A stretch of DNA of 64,000 nucleotides from Exiguobacterium sibiricum 7-3 (GTDB lineage: Bacteria > Bacillota > Bacilli > Exiguobacteriales > Exiguobacteriaceae): positions 1,935,971 through 1,999,970 of the forward strand of contig NZ_KK211190.1 of assembly GCF_000620865.1 (NCBI RefSeq). Reading direction: 5' to 3'. Under the pieces are notes generated by a model, which was not told the DNA's origin, ran no database searches, and saw only the letters and a program-made list of their open reading frames with translations. The position numbers and the translations under genes are program-made. Positions 37,223 to 46,485 of the stretch are shown here, in pieces (within the stretch, counting starts at the first letter, position 1; each line of letters begins with the position of its first letter).

Positions 37223-38841
37223 GACGGTTCCTCCTCTGTTTCTGTGACTAGATTTTCTTTAAACAAAAAATTGCGGACTTCTTTGAAAACCGGTTCCCGG
37301 CGATGGATCGTAAAATGATCATATTTATAAGATTTCGTTTTGATGTTTTCCGTATACGCATTAAGCGCAAACGAGCTTTTGAGCGGAATCAAATTGAAGT
37401 CTCCGCCTTTCGCCCCAAAAGAATAGACCAGCACATCCCGTGGCCATGTGTCCAAGCGATCCTTCAGATTTTTCATCGCCGCTGAATTTTCAGCCAAATC
37501 CTGAATCGCCGGACTGTTTGTATTCGTCCCGAACGGAGCAAGTGTCAATCCAAGCGTCGCATAATCCGAACCGCTGATCGGTGCATCGAGCGTCACCACT
37601 TTCCGGACATGGTACGGAATATCTTCTTTCAGCGTATAGGCGACGACATCGACCCCGCCCATACTGTGGCCGACCAGTTGGATGTCCGTAAAAGTCGCCT
37701 GTTGCTTTTGGTCATACTGTTCAATTGCTGCACTGAGCCATTTTTGTTGATTAGCAAGACTGGCTTCATCGTCTTCAAAGACGATTCGGACAAGCGGATA
37801 CCCGGTAGTAGATGGTTTGACGTCACACGCCACTTTCCCGTTACGCGAGACATCACACCGTCCGCCGTCATCTGCCAGCTTCTTTTTCGTGAAATCATCA
37901 ATCATCGGCAGGAATGTCCGCTCTGTCCCGAACAATCCATGGACCATGAACGTCGGTGTGATTTCCCCGACCTGTTGCGTGACAATCTGCTTTGTCGGCG
38001 GCGGGGCACTCGACGTCTCGTCAGCAAAGAACCACCAGGCACTGCCGCCGACTAGCAGACAGACGAGTACTGAGATGCCAATTGTCTGAAGTTGTCGGCG
38101 CCGTAATTTCCGGACATGATGGACAATCCAGAATACGAGCAGACAAACACCAATCAACAGGACGATCCCGGTTACGATCCAGCCGGTCGGATTCGGAACA
38201 TAGGCAATCAGCTGTAACTGGTTGTCCTTTGTGCCGTACAGTTTCCACGAAACATTGTTATGGTTCGCCCAGTCGATTTTTTCCCCGTTCTGCAGACCAA
38301 TCACTTTCGGTCCATGAAGATTGATTTCGATATCCGCCTGCCGAAGATAACGATCAGCTAATTTTTTAACTTGTCCAGTCGGCTGATAGCCTTTGATGTT
38401 CAACCGGTCAATACTCAAATCAATGTTCGTATCCAATCGATACGTATTAAACCAAAATCCTTTTTCCTGTTTGACTTCATACGTCGTATCCGGTGGGATG
38501 AGAATACCGCCGATCCCTGTTTTCCATTCATCTTTAATCGTTGCCAAGTCTTCAAATTTAGCAAATTTCTTTTTCATCCGGATACCTTCATAATCATCCT
38601 GCGTCCTGAACGTCTCTGCCGCGTACCCGTTCTTCTCAGCCTGTTTGACATACGTATTCCAGTCCGGATTCAAATTAAGTAGTCGCGCTACAGGATGCTC
38701 TTTTGCAGCATATGTCGTTTTTAAGGTGACACTTTTATCGGTATGGACCGTCGCATCATATTGAATACGGATACATCCCCCAAGTACCATTGCCATCAAG
38801 GCAAACGACAGGACAATAAGTTTTTTTCGTTTGCTGATCAA
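37219..38841 (-). CDS. Lipoprotein-anchored DUF915-like alpha/beta hydrolase with N-terminal LppM-like domain
   Basis: 540 residues with an unusual layout. Residues 1-23 are a lipoprotein signal (lipobox LGGC). About 24-220 resembles LppM/DUF3153 lipoproteins. There are two close membrane helices (GIVLLIGVCLLVFWIV and TIGISVLVCLLVGGSAWWFF) with a basic loop between. From about 290 an alpha/beta hydrolase domain carries GHSMGG, which fits the DUF915 family. If the helix pair is an in-out hairpin, the hydrolase lies outside. Cleavage target unknown. Start is TTG with a modest AAGGG site; overlap with the oxidoreductase suggests joint work on a membrane lipid or related molecule (inference). Confidence 0.82.
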   Translation of the reverse strand: MISKRKKLIVLSFALMAMVLGGCIRIQYDATVHTDKSVTLKTTYAAKEHPVARLLNLNPDWNTYVKQAEKNGYAAETFRTQDDYEGIRMKKKFAKFEDLATIKDEWKTGIGGILIPPDTTYEVKQEKGFWFNTYRLDTNIDLSIDRLNIKGYQPTGQVKKLADRYLRQADIEINLHGPKVIGLQNGEKIDWANHNNVSWKLYGTKDNQLQLIAYVPNPTGWIVTGIVLLIGVCLLVFWIVHHVRKLRRRQLQTIGISVLVCLLVGGSAWWFFADETSSAPPPTKQIVTQQVGEITPTFMVHGLFGTERTFLPMIDDFTKKKLADDGGRCDVSRNGKVACDVKPSTTGYPLVRIVFEDDEASLANQQKWLSAAIEQYDQKQQATFTDIQLVGHSMGGVDVVAYTLKEDIPYHVRKVVTLDAPISGSDYATLGLTLAPFGTNTNSPAIQDLAENSAAMKNLKDRLDTWPRDVLVYSFGAKGGDFNLIPLKSSFALNAYTENIKTKSYKYDHFTIHRREPVFKEVRNFLFKENLVTETEEEPS

Positions 38842-39142
38842 ATCGTCACACGCCCTTTCTCTCTCCTATCGTCTCATTTTCTTTTCCCTAAGTCGGAAGT
38901 CCTCATGCTTCAAAATAAGAATGTCCAAAAAAATGTAACAGACTTTAACCTGTCACACTCTATTTATTTAGATACTTGGAAACCATTCCAATCTCTTTTC
39001 GCTACTTTTTCAGAAGAATAGTAGCTGATTCCATTTTTAATCTTTTAAAATCCATTATTTTCGCCATTATAACAATTCTTATAGCGGTTATCAGCAATTG
39101 AGTGCCTGTCCTTCAGCATATGATTTTTGAAAAATGTGTAAT

Positions 39143-39180
39143 GATTTTTATTTCCGTATAGTTTATAGAAATAAAAAATC
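39143..39180. repeat. AT-rich inverted repeat (hairpin)
   Basis: GATTTTTATTTC (39143-39154) pairs with GAAATAAAAAATC (39168-39180), one base longer, with a 13-base loop. Could be a transcript end or part of a small RNA; unassigned. Confidence 0.6.
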
Positions 39181-39254
39181 GGAAAGTCCGGCATACCAAA
39201 TTTGTCATTGCATCTCCATTTTTTGTTTGTTATCATTCAACTTGAATATGACAA

Positions 39255-39269
39255 TGATAATCATTATCA
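39255..39269. promoter_or_regulatory. Fur box controlling the siderophore operon
   Basis: TGATAATCATTATCA is a perfect 7-1-7 Fur palindrome. The 19-bp stretch from 39250 differs from GATAATGATAATCATTATC at one position. It is about 90 bp before the binding-protein start, where the promoter should lie, so iron repression is expected. Confidence 0.92.
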
Positions 39270-39355
39270 ATTAATTCGTGAGAGATACAAACACCTACAT
39301 ATTCACGAACGGATTGAGTTGATGCATTGTCCACATCAAAAGGAGATGAATCAAA

Positions 39356-40351
39356 ATGGGGACACTCAAAACATCGATGGTGATCAGCTCTCTCGCCTTC
39401 CTACTCGCCGCGTGCGGTACTGCAAACGAAACGACTACGACGGACAGCAAGAAATCTGCCGCTGAAACGGTCGAAATCACTGATGCACACGGTACAGTCA
39501 AGGTACCTGTAAAACCGAAGAAAGTCGTGGCACTCGATAACCGGACATTCGAGACACTCGCTGCCTGGGACGTTGAACTCGTTGCTGCTCCGGTCGGACT
39601 GTTACCGGCGGAATCACCTTACGCCAAGGACAAGGACATCGTCGACGTCGGGATGCACTTCGAGCCGAACCTCGAAGCGATTGCCGGGGTTGATCCCGAT
39701 GTCGTCATCGTCGGTCAACGCTTTGCGGACTATTACGATGACATTAAAAAGTTGGTCCCGGAAGCAGCTGTCATCGATCTCGACATCGCGTTACCTGAAG
39801 ATTCCGGAACGCCGGGTGAACTGTTAATTAAAGGTCTCGAAGATACGACACAGACACTGGGTCAAATTTTTGCCAAGGAACAAGAAGCAGACCGACTCGT
39901 CACGACCTTCGAACAATCGATTCAGGACGTGAAAAAATCCTATAACGGAAAAGACAGCGTCATGTCGGTCATCGTTTCAGGTGGAGACATCGGTTTCTCT
40001 GCTCCGATGAGCGGTCGTGTCTTTGGACCGATGTATGACATCTTCGGCTGGAAACCCGCACTTGAAGTCAAGCAAAAATCAGGCAACGATCAAGGAGACG
40101 AGGTTTCGGTCGAAGCGATCGCACAAAGCAATCCGGACCGTTTGCTTGTCTTAGATCGTGACGCCCCGCTCGGAAACGCAAAAGATGCTGTTCCCGCAGA
40201 AGACGTCATCGATCGTGCACCGGCGCTCCAAAAGACGACAGCCGTCAAAGAAGACCGGATTGTGTATACACCAAAGGATATGTACTTGAACGAGTCGATT
40301 CAGACCTATTCGGAATTTTTCCAAAGCGTTTCGAAAGCGTTCGTGAAGTAA
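39356..40351 (+). CDS. Siderophore ABC transporter, substrate-binding lipoprotein
   Basis: 331 residues. Lipobox LAAC at about residue 20 gives a membrane-anchored binding protein on the outer face. The sequence fits the FatB/CeuA/YclQ branch of the FecB/TroA family (TVKVPVKPKKVVALDN, DVVIVGQRFADYYDDIKKL), which binds ferric petrobactin or other catecholate siderophores. First gene of a four-gene operon. AAAAGGAGATG precedes the ATG. Confidence 0.93.
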   Translation: MGTLKTSMVISSLAFLLAACGTANETTTTDSKKSAAETVEITDAHGTVKVPVKPKKVVALDNRTFETLAAWDVELVAAPVGLLPAESPYAKDKDIVDVGMHFEPNLEAIAGVDPDVVIVGQRFADYYDDIKKLVPEAAVIDLDIALPEDSGTPGELLIKGLEDTTQTLGQIFAKEQEADRLVTTFEQSIQDVKKSYNGKDSVMSVIVSGGDIGFSAPMSGRVFGPMYDIFGWKPALEVKQKSGNDQGDEVSVEAIAQSNPDRLLVLDRDAPLGNAKDAVPAEDVIDRAPALQKTTAVKEDRIVYTPKDMYLNESIQTYSEFFQSVSKAFVK

Positions 40352-41371
40352 ATGGAACAGACTAAGCCGCAACAAGTGAATGGAAGTGTTGAGCCGAATG
40401 CTCGACCTTCCTTTTCTGTCGTTTGGACGCCGCCGTTCATCATCGCTCTCCTGATCATCGGTCTGCTTGCCGTTACTTCCCTGTTGACCGGAGTCTATGA
40501 ACTCAGCAACACGGCGAATGACTTTTCTATGTTTTGGATTACACGTGTTCCGCGAACAATCGCCCTGATGCTGACAGGTGCAGCGATGGCGATGGCGGGA
40601 CTCGTCATGCAGCTGATTACACAGAACCGGCTCGTCGAACCGACGACGACCGGTACGATTGAATGGGCGGGACTTGGACTATTGACCGTTTATCTGCTTG
40701 TCCCGGCACCGACACTGATGATGCGGATGACCGGTGCGATCGTATTCGCTTTTATCGGCACGATGGTGTTCTTTTGGTTCCTGCGTTCGGTCCAGCTCCG
40801 TTCTTCGCTGATCGTACCGATCATCGGACTGATGCTCGGCGCTGTCATCTCGGCCATTTCCACTTTCTTAGGTTTATACTTCCGGGCGAGTCAGGCACTG
40901 GAAGGATGGTTCGTCGGATCGTTTTCATCCGTCCAGATCGGTCGCTATGAATACTTATGGATTATTGTCGGGGTCACGTTTTGTATCTTTTTTCTCGCCA
41001 ATCGCTTAACGTTGGTCGGTCTCGGTGAAGATATCGCGACCAGTCTCGGTATTCATTACAACCGTCTCATGATGCTTGCGACAGGCCTGATCGCTCTATC
41101 CGTCGGAATCGTCGCGACGGTCATCGGAAATTTACCGTTTCTCGGTCTGATCGTTCCGAACCTTGTCTCGATGATGCGCGGTGATGACTTGCGCAGTAAC
41201 TTGCCATGGGTCTGCGTCATCGGGATGGGGACGGTTCTCATCAGTGATTTGGTTTCGCGGACGTTGATCCGCCCCTTTGAACTGCCGGTCTCACTGATCC
41301 TTGGAACAGTCGGTGCAGCAGTCTTCATTCTCATCCTATTGCGGCAACGAAAAAGAGGAGGTATCCGATGA
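40352..41371 (+). CDS. Siderophore ABC transporter permease (FecCD family, YclN/FatD-like)
   Basis: 339 residues, about nine membrane helices, beginning directly after the binding-protein stop. LTGAAMAMAGLVMQLITQNRLVEPTTTG is the FecCD signature region (GAxLAxxGxxxQ). Works as a heterodimer with the next permease. It overlaps the next gene by four bases (ATGA). Confidence 0.93.
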   Translation: MEQTKPQQVNGSVEPNARPSFSVVWTPPFIIALLIIGLLAVTSLLTGVYELSNTANDFSMFWITRVPRTIALMLTGAAMAMAGLVMQLITQNRLVEPTTTGTIEWAGLGLLTVYLLVPAPTLMMRMTGAIVFAFIGTMVFFWFLRSVQLRSSLIVPIIGLMLGAVISAISTFLGLYFRASQALEGWFVGSFSSVQIGRYEYLWIIVGVTFCIFFLANRLTLVGLGEDIATSLGIHYNRLMMLATGLIALSVGIVATVIGNLPFLGLIVPNLVSMMRGDDLRSNLPWVCVIGMGTVLISDLVSRTLIRPFELPVSLILGTVGAAVFILILLRQRKRGGIR

Positions 41372-42435
41372 GTACAGTCATGCACCGAAAACCAAAACCC
41401 TACCGAAGTGAACGAATAACCGCTCATACAAGTGACCGGAATGCTTCTGCCTTCCCGTCCAAACGACATGCACGCCGCTACTGGATCTTGTTGTCCCTGT
41501 TTCTGTTCGGTGGACTGCTCTGTTCCCTTGGTCTCCTTCTCTACAACAATCCGGTACCCGTTCAGTCACCTTCCTTTTGGCCGGTCGTCGAACGCCGGAT
41601 CACAGCCGTCGCGACGATGGCGATTGCCGCACTCTGCCAAAGTCTCGCCACCGTCGCCTTTCATTCGGTCACGAATAACCGGATCATCACGCCGTCCCTG
41701 CTTGGATTCGATGCGCTGTACTCAACGATTCAAACGTCGATGATCTTTTTCTTTGGTGCAGGGGCTCTGATCGGTTTTTCCGGAACGGGAGCCTTTTTGA
41801 CACAAGTCGGTCTCATGCTCGTGATGAGTCTGTTGCTCTACGGATGGCTGTTATCCGGAAAATATGCCGATTTACAACTCCTGTTGCTCGTCGGGATCAT
41901 CCTTGGCACCGGACTGAATTCTCTTGCAAGCTTCATGAGACGGATGCTTGACCCGTCTGAATTCGATATTCTGCAGGCCCGATTGTTCGGTTCAGTCACG
42001 AATGCCGATTCTGCCTATTTTCCAATCGTGATTCCGGTCGTCCTGATCGTCAGTGTCTTGTTGTTCCTGTCGGCGAACCGTCTGAATGTCATCGCCCTCG
42101 GAAAGGACGTCGCGACCTCGTTCGGCGTCAATCACCGCCGAAGCGTCATCTATATCCTCATCCTTATTTCCCTGCTCATGGCGATGTCGACGGCACTGAT
42201 CGGACCACTGACGTTTTTCGGTTTTCTCGTTGCCACACTCAGTTATCAGGTCGCTTCCACGTATGACCATAAGTACGTCTTGCCGATGGCCTTTTCGATT
42301 GGTTTTCTCGTTCTGACGAGTGCTTATTTCTTTATGTATCATATTTTCAATGCACCGAGCGTCGTCTCCGTCATCATCGAACTGTTTGGCGGTTTGATTT
42401 TCTTAACGGTGTTATTACGAAAGAGGTCCTTATGA
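41368..42435 (+). CDS. Siderophore ABC transporter permease (FecCD family, YclO/FatC-like)
   Basis: 355 residues with a basic N-terminal tail of about 35 residues, then about eight or nine helices. MAIAALCQSLATVAFHSVTNNRIITPSLLG corresponds to the FecCD signature. Second permease of the operon, overlapping the ATPase gene by four bases. Confidence 0.92.
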   Translation: MSTVMHRKPKPYRSERITAHTSDRNASAFPSKRHARRYWILLSLFLFGGLLCSLGLLLYNNPVPVQSPSFWPVVERRITAVATMAIAALCQSLATVAFHSVTNNRIITPSLLGFDALYSTIQTSMIFFFGAGALIGFSGTGAFLTQVGLMLVMSLLLYGWLLSGKYADLQLLLLVGIILGTGLNSLASFMRRMLDPSEFDILQARLFGSVTNADSAYFPIVIPVVLIVSVLLFLSANRLNVIALGKDVATSFGVNHRRSVIYILILISLLMAMSTALIGPLTFFGFLVATLSYQVASTYDHKYVLPMAFSIGFLVLTSAYFFMYHIFNAPSVVSVIIELFGGLIFLTVLLRKRSL

Positions 42436-43184
42436 TTAAATTAACGCAAGTCAAAAAAACGTATACGGATCATGTCCAGATCGGTCCGCTTGAGTTAGAG
42501 ATTCCGAAAGCGGGTCTGACCGCACTGATCGGACCGAACGGCGCCGGTAAATCGACGACACTGATGATGATCGGTCGTCTGTTGCAACTTGATGAAGGAC
42601 AGATTCAAGTCGCAGGACTCGATGTCTCAAGCACGAAGTCAAAGGATTTAGCAAAAATCATGACGATTCTTCGTCAGGAAAATCATTTCGTGACCCGGCT
42701 GACGGTTCGCCAACTGGTCGGATTTGGCCGGTTCCCCTACTCGCAAGGGCGCATGACACTGGAAGATGAGAAAATCACGTCAAAATACATCGACTTTCTT
42801 GACCTGACACCACTTGAGAACCGTTACCTCGATGAACTGTCAGGCGGACAACGTCAACGGGCTTATGTCGCGATGGTCTTGTGTCAGGAGACGGACTACG
42901 TGTTGCTTGATGAACCGCTCAACAATCTCGATATCGCCCGGTCCGTCCAGATGATGGGATATCTGCGTCATGTCGCGGATGAGCTTGGAAGAACGATCAT
43001 AACCGTCTTACACGACATCAATTTTGCGGCGAAATATGCCGACCATATTTGTGCGATGAAACATGGACAGATTGCTGCATTCGGTACGGTACAGGAAATC
43101 ATGGTCGCAAACACGCTCTCCGATATTTTTGAGACCGATCTCGAGATTATTGACGGACCATACGGACCGATTGCCGTTTATTGA
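42432..43184 (+). CDS. Siderophore ABC transporter ATPase (YclP/FepC-like)
   Basis: 250 residues with Walker A GPNGAGKST, signature DELSGGQRQRAYVA and Walker B DYVLLDEPLNNLD. Supplies energy for the iron-siderophore importer. Last gene of the Fur-controlled operon; a terminator follows. Confidence 0.95.
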   Translation: MIKLTQVKKTYTDHVQIGPLELEIPKAGLTALIGPNGAGKSTTLMMIGRLLQLDEGQIQVAGLDVSSTKSKDLAKIMTILRQENHFVTRLTVRQLVGFGRFPYSQGRMTLEDEKITSKYIDFLDLTPLENRYLDELSGGQRQRAYVAMVLCQETDYVLLDEPLNNLDIARSVQMMGYLRHVADELGRTIITVLHDINFAAKYADHICAMKHGQIAAFGTVQEIMVANTLSDIFETDLEIIDGPYGPIAVY

Positions 43185-43205
43185 AATCAAGCATGAGGAA
43201 CACCA

Positions 43206-43243
43206 AAAAGGGACGGCGCATCGTAGTGATGTGCCGTCCCTTC
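43206..43243. terminator. Bidirectional terminator between the siderophore operon and kbl
   Basis: AAGGGACGGC pairs with GCCGTCCCTT (43208-43242). The T run is better on the minus strand, serving tdh-kbl. Confidence 0.8.
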
Positions 43244-43259
43244 TATGTTTTCGTACCTT

Positions 43260-44432
43260 TTAAATCAATTCCAGCTCTTGACCGACTTGTTTAAACGCTT
43301 CGAGCGCTTGCTCCAAGTCTTCCCGTGTATGTTCGGCTGTGACGATTGTCCGGACACGTGCTTTACCTTTGGCAACAGTCGGGAAGGCAATCCCTTGTGC
43401 AAAGACACCGTGTTGACGCAGGCGGTCTGACAGCTGATGGCATAATGCTTCGTCGCCGACGATGACCGGTGTGATCGGCGTCGTCGACGTGCCGATATTA
43501 AAGCCGAGTTCCCGTAATCCGTGTTTGAAGAATTCCGTGTTTTCCCAGAGACGGTCAAACAGTTCTGTTTCTTCTTCCATGACACGAAGCGCTTCCCGGT
43601 TCGCTTCAACGACTGCCGGCGGATGGGACGTCGAGAATAAGAACGGACGGCCTTTATGAATCAGATAGTCTTTGACGTGTTGTTCACACGCGACGTACCC
43701 GCCGAGAACACCGATCGCTTTTGAGAGTGTCCCGACTTGCAACGCGACCCGTCCGTCGAGACCGAAGTGATTAACGGTTCCGCGGCCACTTTTTCCGAGA
43801 ACACCGGATGCATGGGCATCATCGACCATGACGAGGGCATCATATTTTTCAGCCAGTTCAACGATTTCTGGGAGTGGCGCGATATTACCGTCCATCGAGA
43901 AGACACCGTCCGTAACGACGAGACGTGTCCGCGCGTCTTGTGTTTCCTGCAGAGCCGCTTCCAAGTCCGCAAGATCGACGTGATTGTAAATCCGGCGTTT
44001 CGCTTTTGTCAGACGAATCCCGTCGATGATTGATGCATGGTTCAAGGCGTCAGAAATGACGACGTCTTCCGGTCCAAGCAAGGCTGACAACACACCGAGG
44101 TTTGTCGCGAATCCTGATTGGAAGACAAGTGCCGCTTCCGTATGCTTAAAGGTCGCCAGTTCCCGTTCGAATGCTTGGTGCATTTCGAGTGTTCCGGCAA
44201 TCGTCCGGACCGATCCTGTTCCGGCACCGAATTCAAGAGCAGCGTCCGCTGCCCGCTTCGCGAGACGCGGGTGCGCCGCGAGTCCGAGATAGTTGTTCGA
44301 CGACAGTTGAATCAATTCTTTCCCGTCGACCGTCACCCGGTTGTGCTGGGCACTTTCGAGTGCGACGAGTTCTCGGAACGTCCCCGCTTGTTTCATCTCT
44401 TCTAATTCTGTCCGTAAATGCTCAAAACCCAT
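43260..44432 (-). CDS. kbl: Glycine C-acetyltransferase (2-amino-3-ketobutyrate CoA ligase)
   Basis: 390 residues from the ATG behind AAGGGGGA; the first base of the ATG is the last base of the tdh stop (TAATG). It is an alpha-oxoamine synthase; the PLP lysine lies in GTLSKAIGVLGG. It splits 2-amino-3-oxobutyrate with CoA into glycine and acetyl-CoA, the second step of threonine degradation after Tdh. Confidence 0.96.
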   Translation of the reverse strand: MGFEHLRTELEEMKQAGTFRELVALESAQHNRVTVDGKELIQLSSNNYLGLAAHPRLAKRAADAALEFGAGTGSVRTIAGTLEMHQAFERELATFKHTEAALVFQSGFATNLGVLSALLGPEDVVISDALNHASIIDGIRLTKAKRRIYNHVDLADLEAALQETQDARTRLVVTDGVFSMDGNIAPLPEIVELAEKYDALVMVDDAHASGVLGKSGRGTVNHFGLDGRVALQVGTLSKAIGVLGGYVACEQHVKDYLIHKGRPFLFSTSHPPAVVEANREALRVMEEETELFDRLWENTEFFKHGLRELGFNIGTSTTPITPVIVGDEALCHQLSDRLRQHGVFAQGIAFPTVAKGKARVRTIVTAEHTREDLEQALEAFKQVGQELELI

Positions 44433-45523
44433 TAATTCGTCCCCCTTGGTTGTAGTACGACCTTTCCACATTTCCCTTGTCGCATCAATTCGAATCCTTC
44501 TTCAAACCGTTCGAGTGGTAACGTATGCGTGATCAACGGTTTAACATCGACTTTTCCGCTCGATAGGAAGGCCGATACCTGACTCCATGTCTCATACATT
44601 TTCCGGCCTGTGATCCCTTGCACGCGGACACCTTTAAAGACGACATGATTCGTCAAGTCGATTTCGACCGGTTTGACCGGCAGACTCAAGATGTTAACGT
44701 CTCCTCCTGCTGTCACCATCTCGAATGCTTGACCAATTGCGACCGGATGACCGCTCATTTCGCAGACGACATCAATGCCGTCCCCGTCCGTCATCATCCG
44801 GACCCGCTCGAGGACATCTTCATGACGCGAATCGATGACGACATCCGCGCCCATCGTCTTCGCAAGCTCTAAACGGTACGGGTTGACATCAATTGCGATG
44901 ACTTCCGCAGCTCCTGCCGCTTTCGCGACGGATACGGCCATCAGACCGATCGGACCACAGCCGACGACTGCCACCGTTTTCGCACTGACATCACTTGCAA
45001 GGACCGTATGGACGGCATTACCCATCGGTTCTTGAATCGATGCGATAGCGGCCGGCATGTCCTCCGGATTGACCCAGAGATTTTCTTCCGGCATGACGAC
45101 GTACTCGGCAAAACAACCTTGTGTGTCGACACCGATGATTTTTGTGTTTTTACAAATGTGATACTGCCCCCGCAGACACTGTTTGCATTGATGACAGACG
45201 ATATGTGTTTCCGCCGAAACACGGTCGCCGAGTTTCAGACGCTTCGTCCCTTCACCCAGTTCCACGACTTCGCCTGAAAACTCATGTCCGAAGACGTACG
45301 GCGGATTAACGCGTGACGCCGCCCAGGCATCCCATTCGTAAATATGGACATCCGTCCCGCAAATTGAAGTCGCCTCGACACGGATCAAGACTTCACCGCG
45401 TTTTGGTGACGGAACCGCCACTTCTTTCAAGACAGCGCCAAATCCCCGTTCCTCCTTGACGAGTGCCCGCATCGTTTTTACTTTTGTCGTATCTTCTACA
45501 GCTGTCACTAGTTTTGTCATCAT
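44432..45523 (-). CDS. tdh: L-threonine 3-dehydrogenase
   Basis: 363 residues of the zinc-dependent medium-chain dehydrogenase family. The catalytic zinc site includes Cys in SICGTDVH and GHEFSG; the structural zinc uses CHQCKQCLRGQYHIC; the NAD fold has GCGPIGLMAVSVA. The ATG at 45523 (or 45520) after AAGGAG gives a 17-residue tail before the usual MRALVK start. Oxidises threonine to 2-amino-3-oxobutyrate for Kbl. Confidence 0.95.
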   Translation of the reverse strand: MMTKLVTAVEDTTKVKTMRALVKEERGFGAVLKEVAVPSPKRGEVLIRVEATSICGTDVHIYEWDAWAASRVNPPYVFGHEFSGEVVELGEGTKRLKLGDRVSAETHIVCHQCKQCLRGQYHICKNTKIIGVDTQGCFAEYVVMPEENLWVNPEDMPAAIASIQEPMGNAVHTVLASDVSAKTVAVVGCGPIGLMAVSVAKAAGAAEVIAIDVNPYRLELAKTMGADVVIDSRHEDVLERVRMMTDGDGIDVVCEMSGHPVAIGQAFEMVTAGGDVNILSLPVKPVEIDLTNHVVFKGVRVQGITGRKMYETWSQVSAFLSSGKVDVKPLITHTLPLERFEEGFELMRQGKCGKVVLQPRGTN

Positions 45524-45618
45524 TCCCCGACTCCTTCGTGGTCCTTGCCTCTTTCTCTAATCGGTCCAGACCAAGTATTGAGCATCCCCAACTAACCAAA
45601 CAATCATTCACTTCTAGT

Positions 45619-46485
45619 TTACATGAATTCAGCCGCAAGTTTACCAAATGTTTCTTCATTCATATCGAGATTTGCAAAAGTCAGCCCCTGATCGGCATAC
45701 CCGTCGATTTGTGACTGATAATCCGGACGCGAATCGTCTTGATAAATCAAGCCCATGACGAGACCGTTATGTTCGTGGACGACCCGTTTTGCAAGGTCCA
45801 GATTCGTCGCATCATAGTCATCGAGATCATCCAGTTTCGTCAGATTCTGTTTAAACCAGTCGTACGTGTTGACTTTATTGAACGTCACACACGGACTGAA
45901 GACATTGATGAAGGCAAATCCTTTATGTTGCGTCGCCTGTTCAATCAGACTCGTCAATCCTTTTAAGTCATTCGAAAAACTTTGGGCAACGAATGTCGCG
46001 CCTGCCGTCAAAGCGAGTTCGACTGGTGAGACACTCTTTTCGATCGATCCTTTGGGCGTCGACTTCGTCTTAAAGCCGAGCGCCGACGTCGGTGACGTCT
46101 GTCCCTTTGTCAAACCATAGATTTGATTGTCCATGACGATGTACGTCATATCGACATTTCGTTTGAAGGCATGAATCGTATGTCCCATCCCGATGGCGAA
46201 TCCGTCTCCGTCACCACCGGACGCGATGACCGTCAATTCACGGTTCGCCATCTTGACGCCTTGGGCAATCGGTAACGACCGGCCGTGAACGCCGTGGAAC
46301 CCGTACGTATTGATATAACCGGAAATCCTTCCCGAACAGCCGATGCCGGAAATCAAAGCCAGCTCCTCCGGCTCCAGTCCGACATTTGCGACTGCCCGTT
46401 GGATGGCTGCTTGAATCGAAAAGTCGCCGCAGCCGGGACACCAGTTCGGTTTGACATCGTTTCTGAAATCTTTAAAGGTTGCCAT
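45619..46485 (-). CDS. korB: 2-oxoacid:ferredoxin oxidoreductase, beta subunit
   Basis: 288 residues from the ATG behind AGGAGGGG. WCPGCGDF, GIGCSGR and SPCVTFN supply the four cluster cysteines, and GDGDGFAIGMGHTIHAF with DNQIYGLTKGQ is the thiamine diphosphate site. No extra ferredoxin domain. With KorA it oxidises 2-oxoglutarate (or another 2-oxoacid) using CoA and ferredoxin. Overlaps the end of korA by 14 bases. Confidence 0.94.
   Translation of the reverse strand: MATFKDFRNDVKPNWCPGCGDFSIQAAIQRAVANVGLEPEELALISGIGCSGRISGYINTYGFHGVHGRSLPIAQGVKMANRELTVIASGGDGDGFAIGMGHTIHAFKRNVDMTYIVMDNQIYGLTKGQTSPTSALGFKTKSTPKGSIEKSVSPVELALTAGATFVAQSFSNDLKGLTSLIEQATQHKGFAFINVFSPCVTFNKVNTYDWFKQNLTKLDDLDDYDATNLDLAKRVVHEHNGLVMGLIYQDDSRPDYQSQIDGYADQGLTFANLDMNEETFGKLAAEFM

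Larger units (their letters stand above)
38842..39355. other. AT-rich divergent intergenic region, no supported gene
   Basis: 514 bases between the leftward lipoprotein-hydrolase gene and the rightward siderophore operon. It is clearly more AT-rich than the flanks. It holds a short hairpin GCTAC/GTAGC at 39001-39025, a 12-bp AT-rich inverted repeat at 39143-39180 and a Fur box at 39255-39269. Possible small reading frames in it lack ribosome sites. Confidence 0.75.

Noticed and set aside
39045-39236. 63-codon minus-strand frame in the AT-rich spacer
   Set aside because: No ribosome site before its ATG and a composition typical of AT-rich non-coding DNA.
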